Of a stretch of 64,000 nt of DNA, positions 36,056-46,670 are shown piece after piece. Where the stretch lies: assembly GCF_002127325.2 (NCBI RefSeq), contig NC_035433.2:81224079-81288078 (forward strand). The letters run 5' to 3'. Position numbers and translations under genes: made by a program. This DNA is from Helianthus annuus (lineage: Eukaryota > Streptophyta > Magnoliopsida > Asterales > Asteraceae). Position 1 is the stretch's first letter. Every line of letters starts with the position of its first letter. Under the pieces are notes generated by a model. The model made no database searches, had not been told where the DNA came from, and was given only the letters and a program-made list of their open reading frames with translations.

Positions 36056-37959
36056 AACTCCCCCTTGGCTGTAGCTTTGTCTTGATCTTGTCTTGATCTT
36101 CTATAGATGTAGACCCGTCTTGAACTTCGATGGTCTTTGGTCTTCGAGTTTCCAAAACTCTGATGTCCTTTCAAGTCTACATTGTCGGAGGATCTTCAAA
36201 GTCTTCACGTCTTGAAGGCAGAGAGTGTATCAACAAACTACCCGTATCATTCAGGAAGTGTGTTGACAAACTCCCCCTTAAAATAAGCTCCCCCTTGAGT
36301 TATGCTCGTGAAATACTTTAACTTTATGAAGTGAGATCCTTGTGGTGTTGAGGATGGTCAGCGGCTACTCGATCATCTTCATCAGTTGAGTGCCTTCACA
36401 TTGTGTCTTCATCCCGAAGCTTGTCATCGACCATGTTCTCCTAGCCTTTAGAATCTGCACAAGCAAGAAATCTAAACGCGTAATGAGAACAACTGCTTGG
36501 AATAGTTAGTATAACCAAGAGACACACGAATGACCATGTCATAATCAAACACCGTCCGACAGTTTGAAAGTTTAATAAATTTGTCAATTTAAGTCTTTAA
36601 CTTTCAAAACATGCAAATTTCGACCGTTTATGAAGATTTAGTCAGTTTGGTTTTCGTTCAGGTTTCAGGTAACGAAGACTCGAGCTCCAACATCGTACGA
36701 TCGAAAATAAAGTAGAAAGAAAATCTTTTTGGCTTTTATAAAGTTTATATTAAAACACACCTAAAATCTTTTTGGTATTTTTGAAAGTAAAAGACAACAA
36801 TTTAAAATCCTTTGAGTGTTATCAAACGACATCACCGCTAATGTCGTGCTGATATGCACCAAACGACGAAACTGTTTAAAAAGAAAACAATAAAAGTTAA
36901 GCAGTAACTAAATAAATATATACAAACATTCTTTTTGCGAGTTTCGAGGGTAAGAGAATCATATCAGTGTACGGTCATGCCAAAACACTCTTGTTGTTCA
37001 GTTAGTTAATATTCAGATAAGCATCCTATAACAATTATCGGTATTGTTGTCCACTTAAACTCAACTTATCAGATGTAATCATGGCGAGGGGATACGTTAA
37101 GGTATGATTTATACTTACCGACCGGTGTTCATCCACATCACGACACATTCCCGTATCAAGGTATGCACGAGAGTTCATCTTACCGGTGAGTATACCGATT
37201 ATCATCTGTTTGACCGTATAAATTGTGAGATACTCACTTATTTTGATTTGAAAAACAAGCTCTATGTGATATAATCACTTATTGATGAGGAACTTGATTT
37301 TCATATGCATGAGGGCACAGGTGCAAGTCCGTGAACAGGTCAGTACTTCCGTACAGCAGAGAGACGAACTTGACACCCGGATAACTGTGATATTTTATCA
37401 CTTATTTGATTTGGACATGTGATTGTTTATCACTTATTGAGGTCGAATGCAGTATGTAAGATGTACACGTATGTATAGTATCATGGAAGATCTAGACTTG
37501 CGTCCCCGTTATTTTTCGGTAAAAGATACAACCATGATACCCAGATGATAAGCAGCATAAAGACCGAATATCTCAGAACCTCGGCAATCTATCAAACGAA
37601 ATTTCGGTACTAAGACCATATGCCAATGAATGGTTCCCACCTGGTCTTCAGTCGATTAAGATTTATATCACCCTGCACACTTTAAAATGATTGTGAGCCT
37701 ACCGATACATCTTATATAGAGCTGCTTATCGTTTTGCATTTAAGGTTTAAAGAGGTTAGGATAGACCACTGATGTACTATCATTTTCTCTTTTGCTCTCC
37801 AGGAAACTCATTTTTGATTTTCTATTGTTTTTGTGTTTTTGAAATTTTTCGATGTTTTTGTATTTTCCGATTTTTGGATTTACTCCCCCTAAAATCAACA
37901 AACTAAGATAAATTTAAAAACACAAAGATATTTACAAAAATGATTTTCCGATGTTGGTT
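36056..37959 (-). other. 3' non-coding region of the Sirevirus with multiple polypurine tracts
   Basis: 1.9 kb without a supported ORF; no envelope-like gene is visible. The polypurine tract next to the LTR (minus-strand ccaagggggagtt, 36056-36068) recurs at 36268-36280, 36285-36299 and 37881-37894. The middle part has many tgtgatat / tcactta-type short repeats around 37210-37440. Confidence 0.7.
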
Positions 37960-40900
37960 TTACTCTTGCTTGACCTTAATGCCATTTACCAATAATAAGA
38001 AGTCAAATCTAGATTTGTCAAAAGCTTTGGTAAATAAGTCGGCACGTTGGTCATCGGTGTGGACCTTAACAACATCGATTAGCCTTTTCTCAAAGCAATC
38101 ACGTATGAAGTGATATTTGATTTCGATGTGTTTGGTCTTTGAATGCTGCACAGGATTTTTAGTGATATCTAAAGCAGCAGAATTATCAACGTATATAGGA
38201 GTAGTTAGGAATTCAAAACCGTAGTCCCGCAATTGTTGTTGGATCCAAAGAACTTGTGAGCAACAACTTGAGGCAGCAATGTATTCAGCTTCGCATGTTG
38301 ATGTAGGGACACACGTCTGCTTCTTGCACTGCCAGGTGACTAGGCGATTTCCTAAAAACTGACATCCAGCCGTTGTGGATTTGCCGTCGATTTTACATCC
38401 GCCAAAATCAGAATCACTGAATGCGACCAAGTCAAAGTTATTATCCCTAGGATACCACAGACCGGTGTCTGGATAAGCCTTCAAATAACGAAAAATCCTT
38501 TTGACAGCTGCAAGATGTGAGGCCTTCGGATTAACTTGATATCTGGCAAGCAGGCATGTTGGGTACATTATATCTGGCCTTGATGCTGTGAGATACATAA
38601 GGGATCCGATCATCGCGCGATAGTATGAGGGGCTAACAGGTTCACCCTTCAAGTCAGGAGTTATTCCGTGATTAGTTGGCAGTGGGGTACCAATGGGCGT
38701 TGCATCGGACATCTGGAACCGGCTCAAGATGTCTCCAACATATTTAGTCTGATGGATGAATATCCCAGACTCCGTTTGTTGCACTTGTAGGCCCAAAAAG
38801 AAATTCATTTCCCCCATAGCACTCATCTCGAACTTATCCTGCATGATGCGCTCGAAATTCCTACACAAAACATCATTAGTAGAACCAAAAATAATATCAT
38901 CAACATATACCTGTACCAGAAGAAGATCTCCATCTTGTTCTTTGATGAAGAGAGTACAATCGATAAGACCTCTTCGAAAACCGTTCTCCAGCAGATATGT
39001 AGATAAGGTTGCATACCAAGCTCGTGGCGCTTGATGAAGACCATAGAGAGCTTTGTTGAGCAACCAAACCCGATCGGGATGAACAGGATCTTCAAAACCT
39101 GGAGGCTGTTCGACATATACCTCTTCTTCAACCACACCATGTAAGAATGCACTTTTGACGTCCATCTGGTAAACCTTGAATCCTTTGAATGAGGCATAAG
39201 CCAGAAAGATCCGAATAGCTTCCAGACGTGCAACTGGTGCATAGACTTCGTTGTAGTCGATTCCCTCTATCTGACGAAAACCTTGAACGACTAAACGAGC
39301 TTTGTTCCGAATAACCACTCCACGGTCGTCTTTCTTGCATTTGAAGACCCATCGAGTGCCAATCTTCTTGTAGTTCTCAGGTTTTTCAACAAGCTTCCAA
39401 ACACCCAGCTTGTGAAATTGCTGTAGTTCTTCCTGCATGGCTTCAACCCAAGCACTGTCTTTCAAAGCTTCTTTCCACGACTTTGGTTCTTCTTGTGACA
39501 CGTAACACGCGAAGGACCAGTCATTTTGTTGACCAGATTCTCTTATTGCTGAATACAAACCAGCATTCCGGTTGTTTCTCAGCTGATTACGCGTCTGTAC
39601 ACCGCGATGGACATCTCCTATGATATTCTGCTGGGGATGGGTATCGTGAATCCTCATTTCAGGATTATCTGGCACACGAGCGTTGATACCCAAATTATTC
39701 AGATTAAGATCAACAACCAACTCCACACCAGGAATGTGGGTAGAGGTGGATGCATTCCCTTCAGCAGTATCTATATTCTGCGTATGAGGTGTGTCTACAG
39801 AAGCACCTTGAACAGGAGCAGCTGGAGCTGAAGATCCTTCGGCTGCATCATCATATTCATCATCTTCAGAAGAGTCATTATAATCAGCAGCATCTTCATA
39901 AACCTCATTTTGAACCATATTGTTGACTGACGTAGAAGCTTGAGGGTCAACAACAATAGGTCTAACCAATGGCGAGACAGCAGCGTTGTCACTTTCCAAT
40001 AACATCCGAGCCGCTGCTGATTCTTCATCAAAGGTTGGCAGATTGAAGGAGTCAAAAAGCCCATCATAATCGAACATCCACGGATCACCCGGAGCCCTAA
40101 CAGGACTCGTGTACCTTTGAACCCTAACTTCGCTCCATAGCTCAATCTTCTTGGTAGCTAGATTCCAAACACGAAAATTCGGAGTAGCATATCCAAGGAA
40201 GAAACCCTCGATAGCTCTTGCACCAAACTTTCCATCCGGCTCAATCATAGTACAAGGAGCACCAAACGGTTCAAGGTAAGAAAGATCTGGTTTCCTTCTC
40301 TGAAGGAGTTCGAAACAAGTCTTGCCATGTCTCTTAACTGTAAGAACTCTGTTCAACGTGTAGCAAGCAGCCGATACAGCCTCTCCCCAGAATTGAATAG
40401 GGAGTTCCGACTCTACTAACATTGTTCTTGCAGTTTCAATAATAGTTCGATTCTTCCTCTCAGCGACACCATTTTGTTGTGGAGTATAACGAGAACTGTA
40501 CTCATGAAGAATGCCTTTAGAAGTACAAAACTCATCCATAACTTGATTCTTGAATTCAGTTCCATTGTCGCTTCGGATCCTTTTCACTTTCAACGTATAG
40601 AGATTTTCCAACATTGTAAGAAGATCCTTGAGGATGCCAGGAGTTTCACTCTTGTGTGCCATAAAAGATACCCAAGAAAATCTAGAGTAGTCATCAGTAA
40701 CTACTAAACAATAAGCATCACCAAACGTTGTCTTGTGCTTCATAGGTCCAAAAAGGTCCATATGAAGACGTTCGAGAGGCATGCTGACAGTGTTGATTTT
40801 CTTCAAAGGGTGAGACTTCTTTGTTTGCTTCCCCTTTTGGCACGAGACACAGATATCTTGTAGATGAAAACTTCTTACAGGCACACCATTCACAAGATTA

Positions 40901-41406
40901 TTTTTCACCAAATGGTTCATTTTCCTCAAGTGAATGTGTCCCATTCTTCTGTGCCAAGATATAGACTCCTTTTCTGTGGCTTTTGAGACAAAACAAGTAA
41001 CTTGTGCAGATGTTGTAATCGCCTGGCTCATGTCGAGAATATAAAGATCATTAACTCTCGGAGCTGATAAGAGAATCCATTCTTGTGGAATTTTGAATCC
41101 AGGTTTCAGCACATAGCAGCCAGCATCATCAAAAATCACTGAGAACTTTTTATCGCAGATTTGCGACACACTGAGAAGATTGTGATCAATTTGCTTCACA
41201 TAATTGATCTTATCAAAGCACACGATACCATTGGAGATACTTCCTTCTCCAGTGATGTACCCGCCTTTATCACCCGCAAAAGCAACATACCCTCCTCTAA
41301 TATTTCTCACGTCATACAGGAGCCGTAAGTCGCCAGTCATGTGCCTGGATGCTCCACTATCAACAATCCAATGACTATTAATAGTTCCTCCTAGAACATC
41401 CTGCAC
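37960..41406 (-). CDS. Pol polyprotein of the Sirevirus-like copia element
   Basis: The 1148-codon frame begins just after a TGA and has no ATG at its head; the first listed codon is GTG. Protease motif DSGAS is at residues 16-20. The pre-integrase zinc region has HRRMGH and CVSC near 150-190. The integrase catalytic residues lie in LHMDLFGPM (about 216), RSDNGTEF (about 279) and GVAERKN (about 315). RT has YVDD near 834, and RNase H has SDSDFGG near 995 and CEAEYIAAS further on. Order PR-INT-RT-RH identifies Ty1/copia. Every catalytic motif is present and the frame is unbroken. Gag ends upstream in a different frame without overlap, so how pol is translated is unclear. Confidence 0.93.
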   Translation of the reverse strand: MQDVLGGTINSHWIVDSGASRHMTGDLRLLYDVRNIRGGYVAFAGDKGGYITGEGSISNGIVCFDKINYVKQIDHNLLSVSQICDKKFSVIFDDAGCYVLKPGFKIPQEWILLSAPRVNDLYILDMSQAITTSAQVTCFVSKATEKESISWHRRMGHIHLRKMNHLVKNNLVNGVPVRSFHLQDICVSCQKGKQTKKSHPLKKINTVSMPLERLHMDLFGPMKHKTTFGDAYCLVVTDDYSRFSWVSFMAHKSETPGILKDLLTMLENLYTLKVKRIRSDNGTEFKNQVMDEFCTSKGILHEYSSRYTPQQNGVAERKNRTIIETARTMLVESELPIQFWGEAVSAACYTLNRVLTVKRHGKTCFELLQRRKPDLSYLEPFGAPCTMIEPDGKFGARAIEGFFLGYATPNFRVWNLATKKIELWSEVRVQRYTSPVRAPGDPWMFDYDGLFDSFNLPTFDEESAAARMLLESDNAAVSPLVRPIVVDPQASTSVNNMVQNEVYEDAADYNDSSEDDEYDDAAEGSSAPAAPVQGASVDTPHTQNIDTAEGNASTSTHIPGVELVVDLNLNNLGINARVPDNPEMRIHDTHPQQNIIGDVHRGVQTRNQLRNNRNAGLYSAIRESGQQNDWSFACYVSQEEPKSWKEALKDSAWVEAMQEELQQFHKLGVWKLVEKPENYKKIGTRWVFKCKKDDRGVVIRNKARLVVQGFRQIEGIDYNEVYAPVARLEAIRIFLAYASFKGFKVYQMDVKSAFLHGVVEEEVYVEQPPGFEDPVHPDRVWLLNKALYGLHQAPRAWYATLSTYLLENGFRRGLIDCTLFIKEQDGDLLLVQVYVDDIIFGSTNDVLCRNFERIMQDKFEMSAMGEMNFFLGLQVQQTESGIFIHQTKYVGDILSRFQMSDATPIGTPLPTNHGITPDLKGEPVSPSYYRAMIGSLMYLTASRPDIMYPTCLLARYQVNPKASHLAAVKRIFRYLKAYPDTGLWYPRDNNFDLVAFSDSDFGGCKIDGKSTTAGCQFLGNRLVTWQCKKQTCVPTSTCEAEYIAASSCCSQVLWIQQQLRDYGFEFLTTPIYVDNSAALDITKNPVQHSKTKHIEIKYHFIRDCFEKRLIDVVKVHTDDQRADLFTKAFDKSRFDFLLLVNGIKVKQE

Positions 41407-41422
41407 ATGTCAAATAAACACA

Positions 41423-44400
41423 TCAGTTGAGAATGGGGACCCAAGCCTTAGTGGTCTTGGGTCGTCCCTTGGCATCACGATACGTAAGCTCTATCTCTTG
41501 ATGGTTTTCAAGAACAACTGCTCCCCCTGAATTGTCACCCGACTTAGGTAACCAAGTTTGTCTTTGCCTACCAGTTTTTGAAGATTCTGGTTTTACAGGT
41601 TGTGACACTCTTGGTTCCTTTTGAACTGTTTTAACTTCAGATTTTAAAGCTTTTTCAACAGTTTTTATGTTATTACGTCGTTGTTTAGTTTCTTGTTCTT
41701 TTACAGTTCGTTTATCTTGTTTAGGTGAAACTGACCGACGTTGAGGGTGAACTGCTTCAGGTGGAGCCTTTTCAACCAACTTCTTCTTTGGAGCATTTGG
41801 GCAATTTCTGATAATGTGCCCAATTTCTCCACATTTGAAACAAGTTCTCCTTTCAACAGACTTAGGAGAACTTGATCGACTACCAGATGTTGAGCTTGTA
41901 GAACCTGAGGTACTTGCTTTTTCATCACACCCGTTTGTGTGTTGGGTGTAATTGTTATCACTGTTTCGTTTCAAAATCTTGACTTGTTGTACAAAATCAG
42001 TGTTTGATTTGTTTTCAAAAGTCTCAATTTTATCTGTACCTTTTGATGCTACAAACTTAACATCTTTTCCTTTCTTCATGTAACGAGCTCCTTTTGTTTC
42101 AACTTTAGCCTTTGGCTTTGGAGCTCGTTGTGGTTGTTTACCCTTAGAAGCAGTAGGTTGTCGAGTGGTTGGAGAATTTTGATTACCAAATTGTTTCCTA
42201 ATCTCAGCCTTAGGAATTGGATCACATTGTGTTACCACAATTCCCGGAAGTGTTTTTCCCAAAAATTTGTTTGTATTGTCTTCAAAGACTTTGTCAATCA
42301 AAGATTTATTTACATTTTTAATTGGAAAAACATGATCTGAGTAGATTTTATTATCTCCAACCAAAGTGTACAACACATTACTGCTTTTAACAGTAGACAC
42401 ACCTGTCTCATCAACCTTGACAGGATCAATCACTTGCTCCTTAACAGATGGAACATCAGGAGTATCAGGATCACAAAGGATGTGATTCTCAATGGGAATG
42501 ACAACTCCTTTCATCTTGTTAAGTGAGTTATCCTGTTCACTCACATCCACTTCTGGTTCATCATCCGATGACTCACAGTCCTCGATGATTGGAGGACTTT
42601 GTTTCATGGATGTTGAAGCTTCCTGTTGCTCTGTGGATGTATTTTCAGAATTCTCCGGTTTGAACCCTAAGCCAGTAGAAAATTCCTCAAAGTTCAAAGG
42701 CACACTGGGTTCATACCGGGGCATTTCCTCTTCATCGGGCATCTTGGTATAGTTGTCCATCAAAGGGGGTGGACACGCCTTATACCCTACACCTTTCACG
42801 TTACCTTTCAGTTGTTGAACGTCTATGATGTGATCAAGCACAAATCGGGAGTTAGAATAACTATCCAATTTCTGTTTGATCGCATCATGCTTGCATTGGG
42901 CAATGGCTAATTGCTTCTTAGTTTCTTCCACAAGATTAATGTATTCGTTTATACTTACTTGTTTGTGGTAAACTACTTTGTTAACCTCGGACACATTTTT
43001 CTTTAATGTTTCTATTACAGATTTAAATTCTTTTTCATTCCGGGTTAAAGCCATGTTTGCCTCTTGGCATTTTGACAGTTCAATAACCAAATTCTGATTA
43101 TGACTATGAAGCGTTTCTGATTCAAGCTTCATATCTGCACATGATTTACAAATACTAGGAGCAGGAGGTTCAGAAGTTACCTGACTAGTAGAGGCTGAAC
43201 CATTTGCCATAAAGGCAGTTTGAAAAGAAAAAGCTCCATCTTCAGAGAATAGCTTTTCCATTTCCATTGATGTAGCAGCAGCCTTCCTAATCAGAATTGA
43301 TTTCTGACATTTAAGCTCATCAGCTTCATTCAGTAGCTCCTGTATATCATCATCTCCTTCTTCATTCACATCAGGCTCTGAGTGATTATCCCCAGAAACA
43401 GAGCCTTCTTCATCCGAACTGCCCGAATAACCAGAACTGTCATCGCTCCCAGAAGATTCTTCTTTCTGAACCTGCTCGATGACCTTAGCATACAATGCAG
43501 TTCCACTTCCTTGATCACCTTCACCAAACTGAACTGACCAGTCACATCCTTCATCAGCTTGAACAGCCAAAGCCCGATTGTGATTGGTAGCTCCAGGCTG
43601 TCCCTGATTGTTATTCACTGCCACCATCCTCCGTTCACGGTTTTCTTGTTGGGCATTCACAGTCGTCTGGTTTCTGAAAGGGTTGTGATTGCCGTGTTTT
43701 GTTGGTCGAGTGCACTCACGTTTAAAGTGCCCTTTCTCGCCACAGTTAAAGCACGTGACGGCATTAATATCAAACCCATACTTCATGTTTTTCTTTCCTT
43801 CCAACGAAGTTCTTCCAGTTCGTGCCATGAAATCTTTTGCCCTTCTAACCGCACTAGCAAAAGCCCATTTAATATCCATCAACTCCATTTCTTCCTTGTC
43901 GATCTGATCATAATCTTCATTGGTCATGTTGATGTTTCCAAGCTGACCAGCTACCAAACCACAGTAAGCACTGACCATGGTGTTGATAATTTCCATATGT
44001 TCCTTAGCAACTTCAATACTAAGGTGTGAAAGATTTGAGTTGTCGACTCGGATTGTGTGATGACTTTGGGGTTGAGGTTGAGGATTGCTTGTATAGTGAG
44101 CTTGCTGTTGTTGTTGTTGAGGTTGTGGTTGTGGCTGTGTTGGAACAGGAATATAAGACCTCAGATCGAATTGAGGTTGTGGTGGAGCAGCTGTTGATTG
44201 AGGAAATGGAAAGGAACTCGTATTGGACACAAAAGCAGTTTGAAGCTTCGGTTGCTGAACAGAACTAGAACTAGCTGAAGGACCAAAACCAGGCAAATAC
44301 ATTTCTGTATTCTGAGGAGCTGGAGCACGCCTTGCTTTCCTAATTTCTTCATCATTTTTATGTTCCAGCTTCTGAATGAACTCATAGATGTTAATCTCAT

Positions 44401-45151
44401 CTAGAGCTTTAGTATGCTTCAACAACTCAATAAACGAACTCCATTTTGGGGGTAGGGCGTCAGCAAACCTATTCACCATGTCTTGTTGAGTAGCTGCCAC
44501 CCCATAAGCACACATTTCACTAATCAAATGATAGAAACGTGTGGTCATATCATTCAGAGTCTCGTTTTCCAAAAACTGAAAGGATTCAAACTCTTTCTTC
44601 AACAAATCATGCCGAGATTTTCGAGCAGCTGCATTGCCTTCTCCTCTAGCAACTAAGGCATCCCACAATGCTTTCGTGGTCTTGCAATATGAAAACTGAT
44701 GGTAGATGTCTTTGTTGAGTGCTTGAGTAAGTGTTGCATAGGCCTTTTTCTCCAATTCATAAGCCTTCTTGTCATTTTCAAGCATGTTGGCGTAACCTTC
44801 TGAAGTGGATACTCTACTTTCAAGACTTTCATTGAATGCATTGACAAAACACATCCAAAGGTCGGTGCTTTGTCCTTGAACATATGTGTGAAAGCGGCCT
44901 TTCCATGACGGAAAATCGTTCATGTGGTTCAGCTTTGGTGGACGATTGCTACTGCCTGCTTCACTCTCACTAATCAGAAGGTTCTGAAGACTTTGACTTT
45001 GATTGGATACCAAAGCCCATTGACATGAACTTATTGATTGTTGTTGTTTAGGAATGGCTCTCGTCATATATTCAGCCATCGACATCTGTTTCAGATCTGG
45101 TTGTGGATCCGTACTCCAATCCCAAGGACTTGTGCAACTCATTTTGATCAA
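41423..45151 (-). CDS. Extended Gag of the Sirevirus-like element
   Basis: A 1242-codon ORF, about twice the usual copia Gag length. The N-terminal ~300 residues form the retrotransposon Gag (UBN2-type) core, with the blocks PSWKGRFHTYVQGQ and KTTKALWDAL. A Gln/Pro-rich linker follows, then a first zinc knuckle (CFNCGEKGHFKREC, about 465-478). Next come an acidic Ser-rich region, a predicted coiled coil around 670-790, a Lys/Ser-rich stretch, and a second knuckle (CFKCGEIGHIIRNC, about 1102-1115). The tail ends GRPKTTKAWVPILN before TGA. Sirevirus Gags are known to be long with coiled coils, but the two knuckles more than 600 residues apart are notable. The ATG at 45151 follows a leader without upstream frame continuity. 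Confidence 0.9.
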   Translation of the reverse strand: MIKMSCTSPWDWSTDPQPDLKQMSMAEYMTRAIPKQQQSISSCQWALVSNQSQSLQNLLISESEAGSSNRPPKLNHMNDFPSWKGRFHTYVQGQSTDLWMCFVNAFNESLESRVSTSEGYANMLENDKKAYELEKKAYATLTQALNKDIYHQFSYCKTTKALWDALVARGEGNAAARKSRHDLLKKEFESFQFLENETLNDMTTRFYHLISEMCAYGVAATQQDMVNRFADALPPKWSSFIELLKHTKALDEINIYEFIQKLEHKNDEEIRKARRAPAPQNTEMYLPGFGPSASSSSVQQPKLQTAFVSNTSSFPFPQSTAAPPQPQFDLRSYIPVPTQPQPQPQQQQQQAHYTSNPQPQPQSHHTIRVDNSNLSHLSIEVAKEHMEIINTMVSAYCGLVAGQLGNINMTNEDYDQIDKEEMELMDIKWAFASAVRRAKDFMARTGRTSLEGKKNMKYGFDINAVTCFNCGEKGHFKRECTRPTKHGNHNPFRNQTTVNAQQENRERRMVAVNNNQGQPGATNHNRALAVQADEGCDWSVQFGEGDQGSGTALYAKVIEQVQKEESSGSDDSSGYSGSSDEEGSVSGDNHSEPDVNEEGDDDIQELLNEADELKCQKSILIRKAAATSMEMEKLFSEDGAFSFQTAFMANGSASTSQVTSEPPAPSICKSCADMKLESETLHSHNQNLVIELSKCQEANMALTRNEKEFKSVIETLKKNVSEVNKVVYHKQVSINEYINLVEETKKQLAIAQCKHDAIKQKLDSYSNSRFVLDHIIDVQQLKGNVKGVGYKACPPPLMDNYTKMPDEEEMPRYEPSVPLNFEEFSTGLGFKPENSENTSTEQQEASTSMKQSPPIIEDCESSDDEPEVDVSEQDNSLNKMKGVVIPIENHILCDPDTPDVPSVKEQVIDPVKVDETGVSTVKSSNVLYTLVGDNKIYSDHVFPIKNVNKSLIDKVFEDNTNKFLGKTLPGIVVTQCDPIPKAEIRKQFGNQNSPTTRQPTASKGKQPQRAPKPKAKVETKGARYMKKGKDVKFVASKGTDKIETFENKSNTDFVQQVKILKRNSDNNYTQHTNGCDEKASTSGSTSSTSGSRSSSPKSVERRTCFKCGEIGHIIRNCPNAPKKKLVEKAPPEAVHPQRRSVSPKQDKRTVKEQETKQRRNNIKTVEKALKSEVKTVQKEPRVSQPVKPESSKTGRQRQTWLPKSGDNSGGAVVLENHQEIELTYRDAKGRPKTTKAWVPILN

Positions 45152-45949
45152 AAATTAACAAGTAACCTACACACCACAAACTGTTAACAACAAACAGACA
45201 ACAATTGAAAGATACAATCTGATCGAAAGATCAAGACTTGTTCGAAGGATCAACAGTGATCGAAAGATTACTGTTGAGTTTCGAGCAAAGTCTTCGAAAG
45301 ATTCTCAATGAAAGATCCTTATCTTTCGACTGATTATCACGAAAGATTCACAGTTCGAAAGATCTTATCTTTCGAATTCTGATCTCGAAGGATTCACAAT
45401 GAAAGATCCTTATCTTTCGAGATGAGTCCTTATCTTTCGGACACTATCTTTCGAAAAGATTCCAACGACGAAGGATACTTCTCAGACTTCGAAAGACTAC
45501 TCGAAGGATGCTAATCTTTCGAGCTGTCTCCAATCGAAAGATGATCTTTCGAAATCGAAAGATATCCTTCGAAAGCTTACTGACACACTGACACAAAAGG
45601 ACAGGTTGGTGGAAAAGGTGATGTGTTGATGTACCAACTTTCGGCAGAAAGGATGGTTCTGCAACAACTTTTCACCAAACAATTGACTTTCAAAAATTTT
45701 TGCCAAAATAAGCAACCTTATCTTCAAGAACTGGTCACCGGAAACACACCGGAGATATGGCCGGAAAAATCAAGGTTTCACAAACACGATTTTTATGTTA
45801 CCCAAACCGACCCCGAACACTCCCGATAGGTTTAGTAGCCGTTTTTCAGTTTCAAAATGCAAGGAAACTACCAAAAACGAGTGCTAAACCAAGTGTTCAA
45901 ACACACCAAGAACTCGAACAACCCGGTTTTAAACAAGGTAAAGAGCGAG
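45152..45949 (-). other. Sirevirus leader with a dense palindromic motif array
   Basis: Non-coding 0.8 kb between the primer site and gag. Bases 45225-45580 contain roughly 25 copies, in both orientations, of tcgaaagat / tcgaaggat, often paired head to head (gatcctt-atctttcg). The same motif occurs in the LTRs. Confidence 0.8.
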
Positions 45950-45961
45950 GCTCTGATACCA
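45950..45961 (-). other. Primer binding site of the Sirevirus
   Basis: gctctgatacca, complement of TGGTATCAGAGC, two bases inside the 5' LTR boundary at 45964. Confidence 0.92.
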
Positions 45962-45963
45962 CT

Positions 45964-46574
45964 TGTAGGTCCCTTTTCTCGGAGGATCGAGAACAACCTA
46001 AACCTTGTTATACTAACCCACTAGCGAGTGCGGAATCCAAGCTAGTAGGCAAACCGGGATGAAGCAAGTAGAGAAATACGCACACAAGATTTCACCGATT
46101 AACACCACTGTATTAATACGTATGAAGATTTACGGTTACAAGCACAAGGTTTACAATCTGTTTGCAAACTCTCTAAAGTGTGTGTGTGTGTTTTCCAGCA
46201 GAGTTTCACTAACTCTCTATGTGTGCATCTACATAACACTAACACACTGCATGGGTATTTATACCCATACATAGCAGGTCTTGGTCGAAGGATTGATAGA
46301 TGGTCCGAAGGATCATCTATCGATGACAGGGAGCTCGAACGATCAGCATGGACATCGAAGGATCATCCTTCGATGTCTAATGGTCGAACCATATCTTTCG
46401 AGCACCTCGAAGGATGATGTGTATCCTTCGAGGCTATCCTTCGATCCAGACAAACATCATGTTGTCCAAGTCAAACTAGGAGGATAGTTTACTTGGTCAA
46501 CTTACAGACTGACTTAGGACATCGTTTTTATACAGACCGAATACAGACAAAGTACAGACACAAGTGCACCAACA
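45964..46574 (-). repeat. 5' LTR of the Sirevirus-like element
   Basis: 611 bp, identical by eye to the 3' LTR. TATA box (tataaata, minus strand) at 46256-46263. Confidence 0.95.
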
Positions 46575-46579
46575 TGGGC

Positions 46580-46670
46580 TCGGTTTTCCCATATGGGGTG
46601 TGTTTTAGGACATGTAGGGATATTTTAAATATGTTAGGGGTATCAAAAATTATTTAGGAGGGTTGTTATA
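46580..46670 (-). repeat. 5' LTR of G3, terminal 91 bp
   Basis: gggctcggttttc and the following bases continue the G3 LTR after the Sirevirus. The terminus on the minus strand reads TATAACAACC, where the family has TGTAACAA. Confidence 0.8.

Larger units (their letters stand above)
35445..46574 (-). mobile_element. Complete, very young Ty1/copia element of Sirevirus type
   Basis: 11130 bp flanked by the duplication tgggc (35440-35444 and 46575-46579), inserted in the G3 LTR. The two 611-bp LTRs (35445-36055 and 45964-46574) look identical base for base, which implies very recent insertion. The order on the minus strand is LTR, PBS, leader with palindromic motif array, gag, pol (PR-INT-RT-RH, the copia order), long 3' non-coding region with several polypurine repeats, LTR. 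The long gag and multiple polypurine tracts are Sirevirus traits (family knowledge). Both ORFs are open. Confidence 0.92.
32563..46670 (-). mobile_element. Minus-strand Ty3/gypsy retrotransposon G3, 5' part
   Basis: Reading right to left: 5' LTR (46670-46580 and 35444-34208, split by the Sirevirus), primer site, a leader ORF, and the beginning of gag. Gag ends abruptly where G2 is inserted at 32562/32563. The rest of gag, pol and the 3' LTR are expected left of the window. The right end of G3 cuts a FAR1/MULE-type pseudogene, so atttt (46671-46675) is the probable target duplication. Confidence 0.85.

Noticed and set aside
36056..37959. Possible envelope-like gene between Sirevirus pol and the 3' LTR
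   Set aside because: Only short ORFs exist there; no signal peptide, transmembrane segment or coiled coil in a long frame.
43559..44029. 156-codon plus-strand ORF
   Set aside because: Antisense of the Sirevirus Gag coding region; its openness follows from the codon composition of the real frame.
45950..45961. tRNA-like sequence gctctgatacca (also at 34191)
   Set aside because: These are retrotransposon primer sites complementary to the tRNA 3' end; no cloverleaf surrounds them. No tRNA gene was found in the window.
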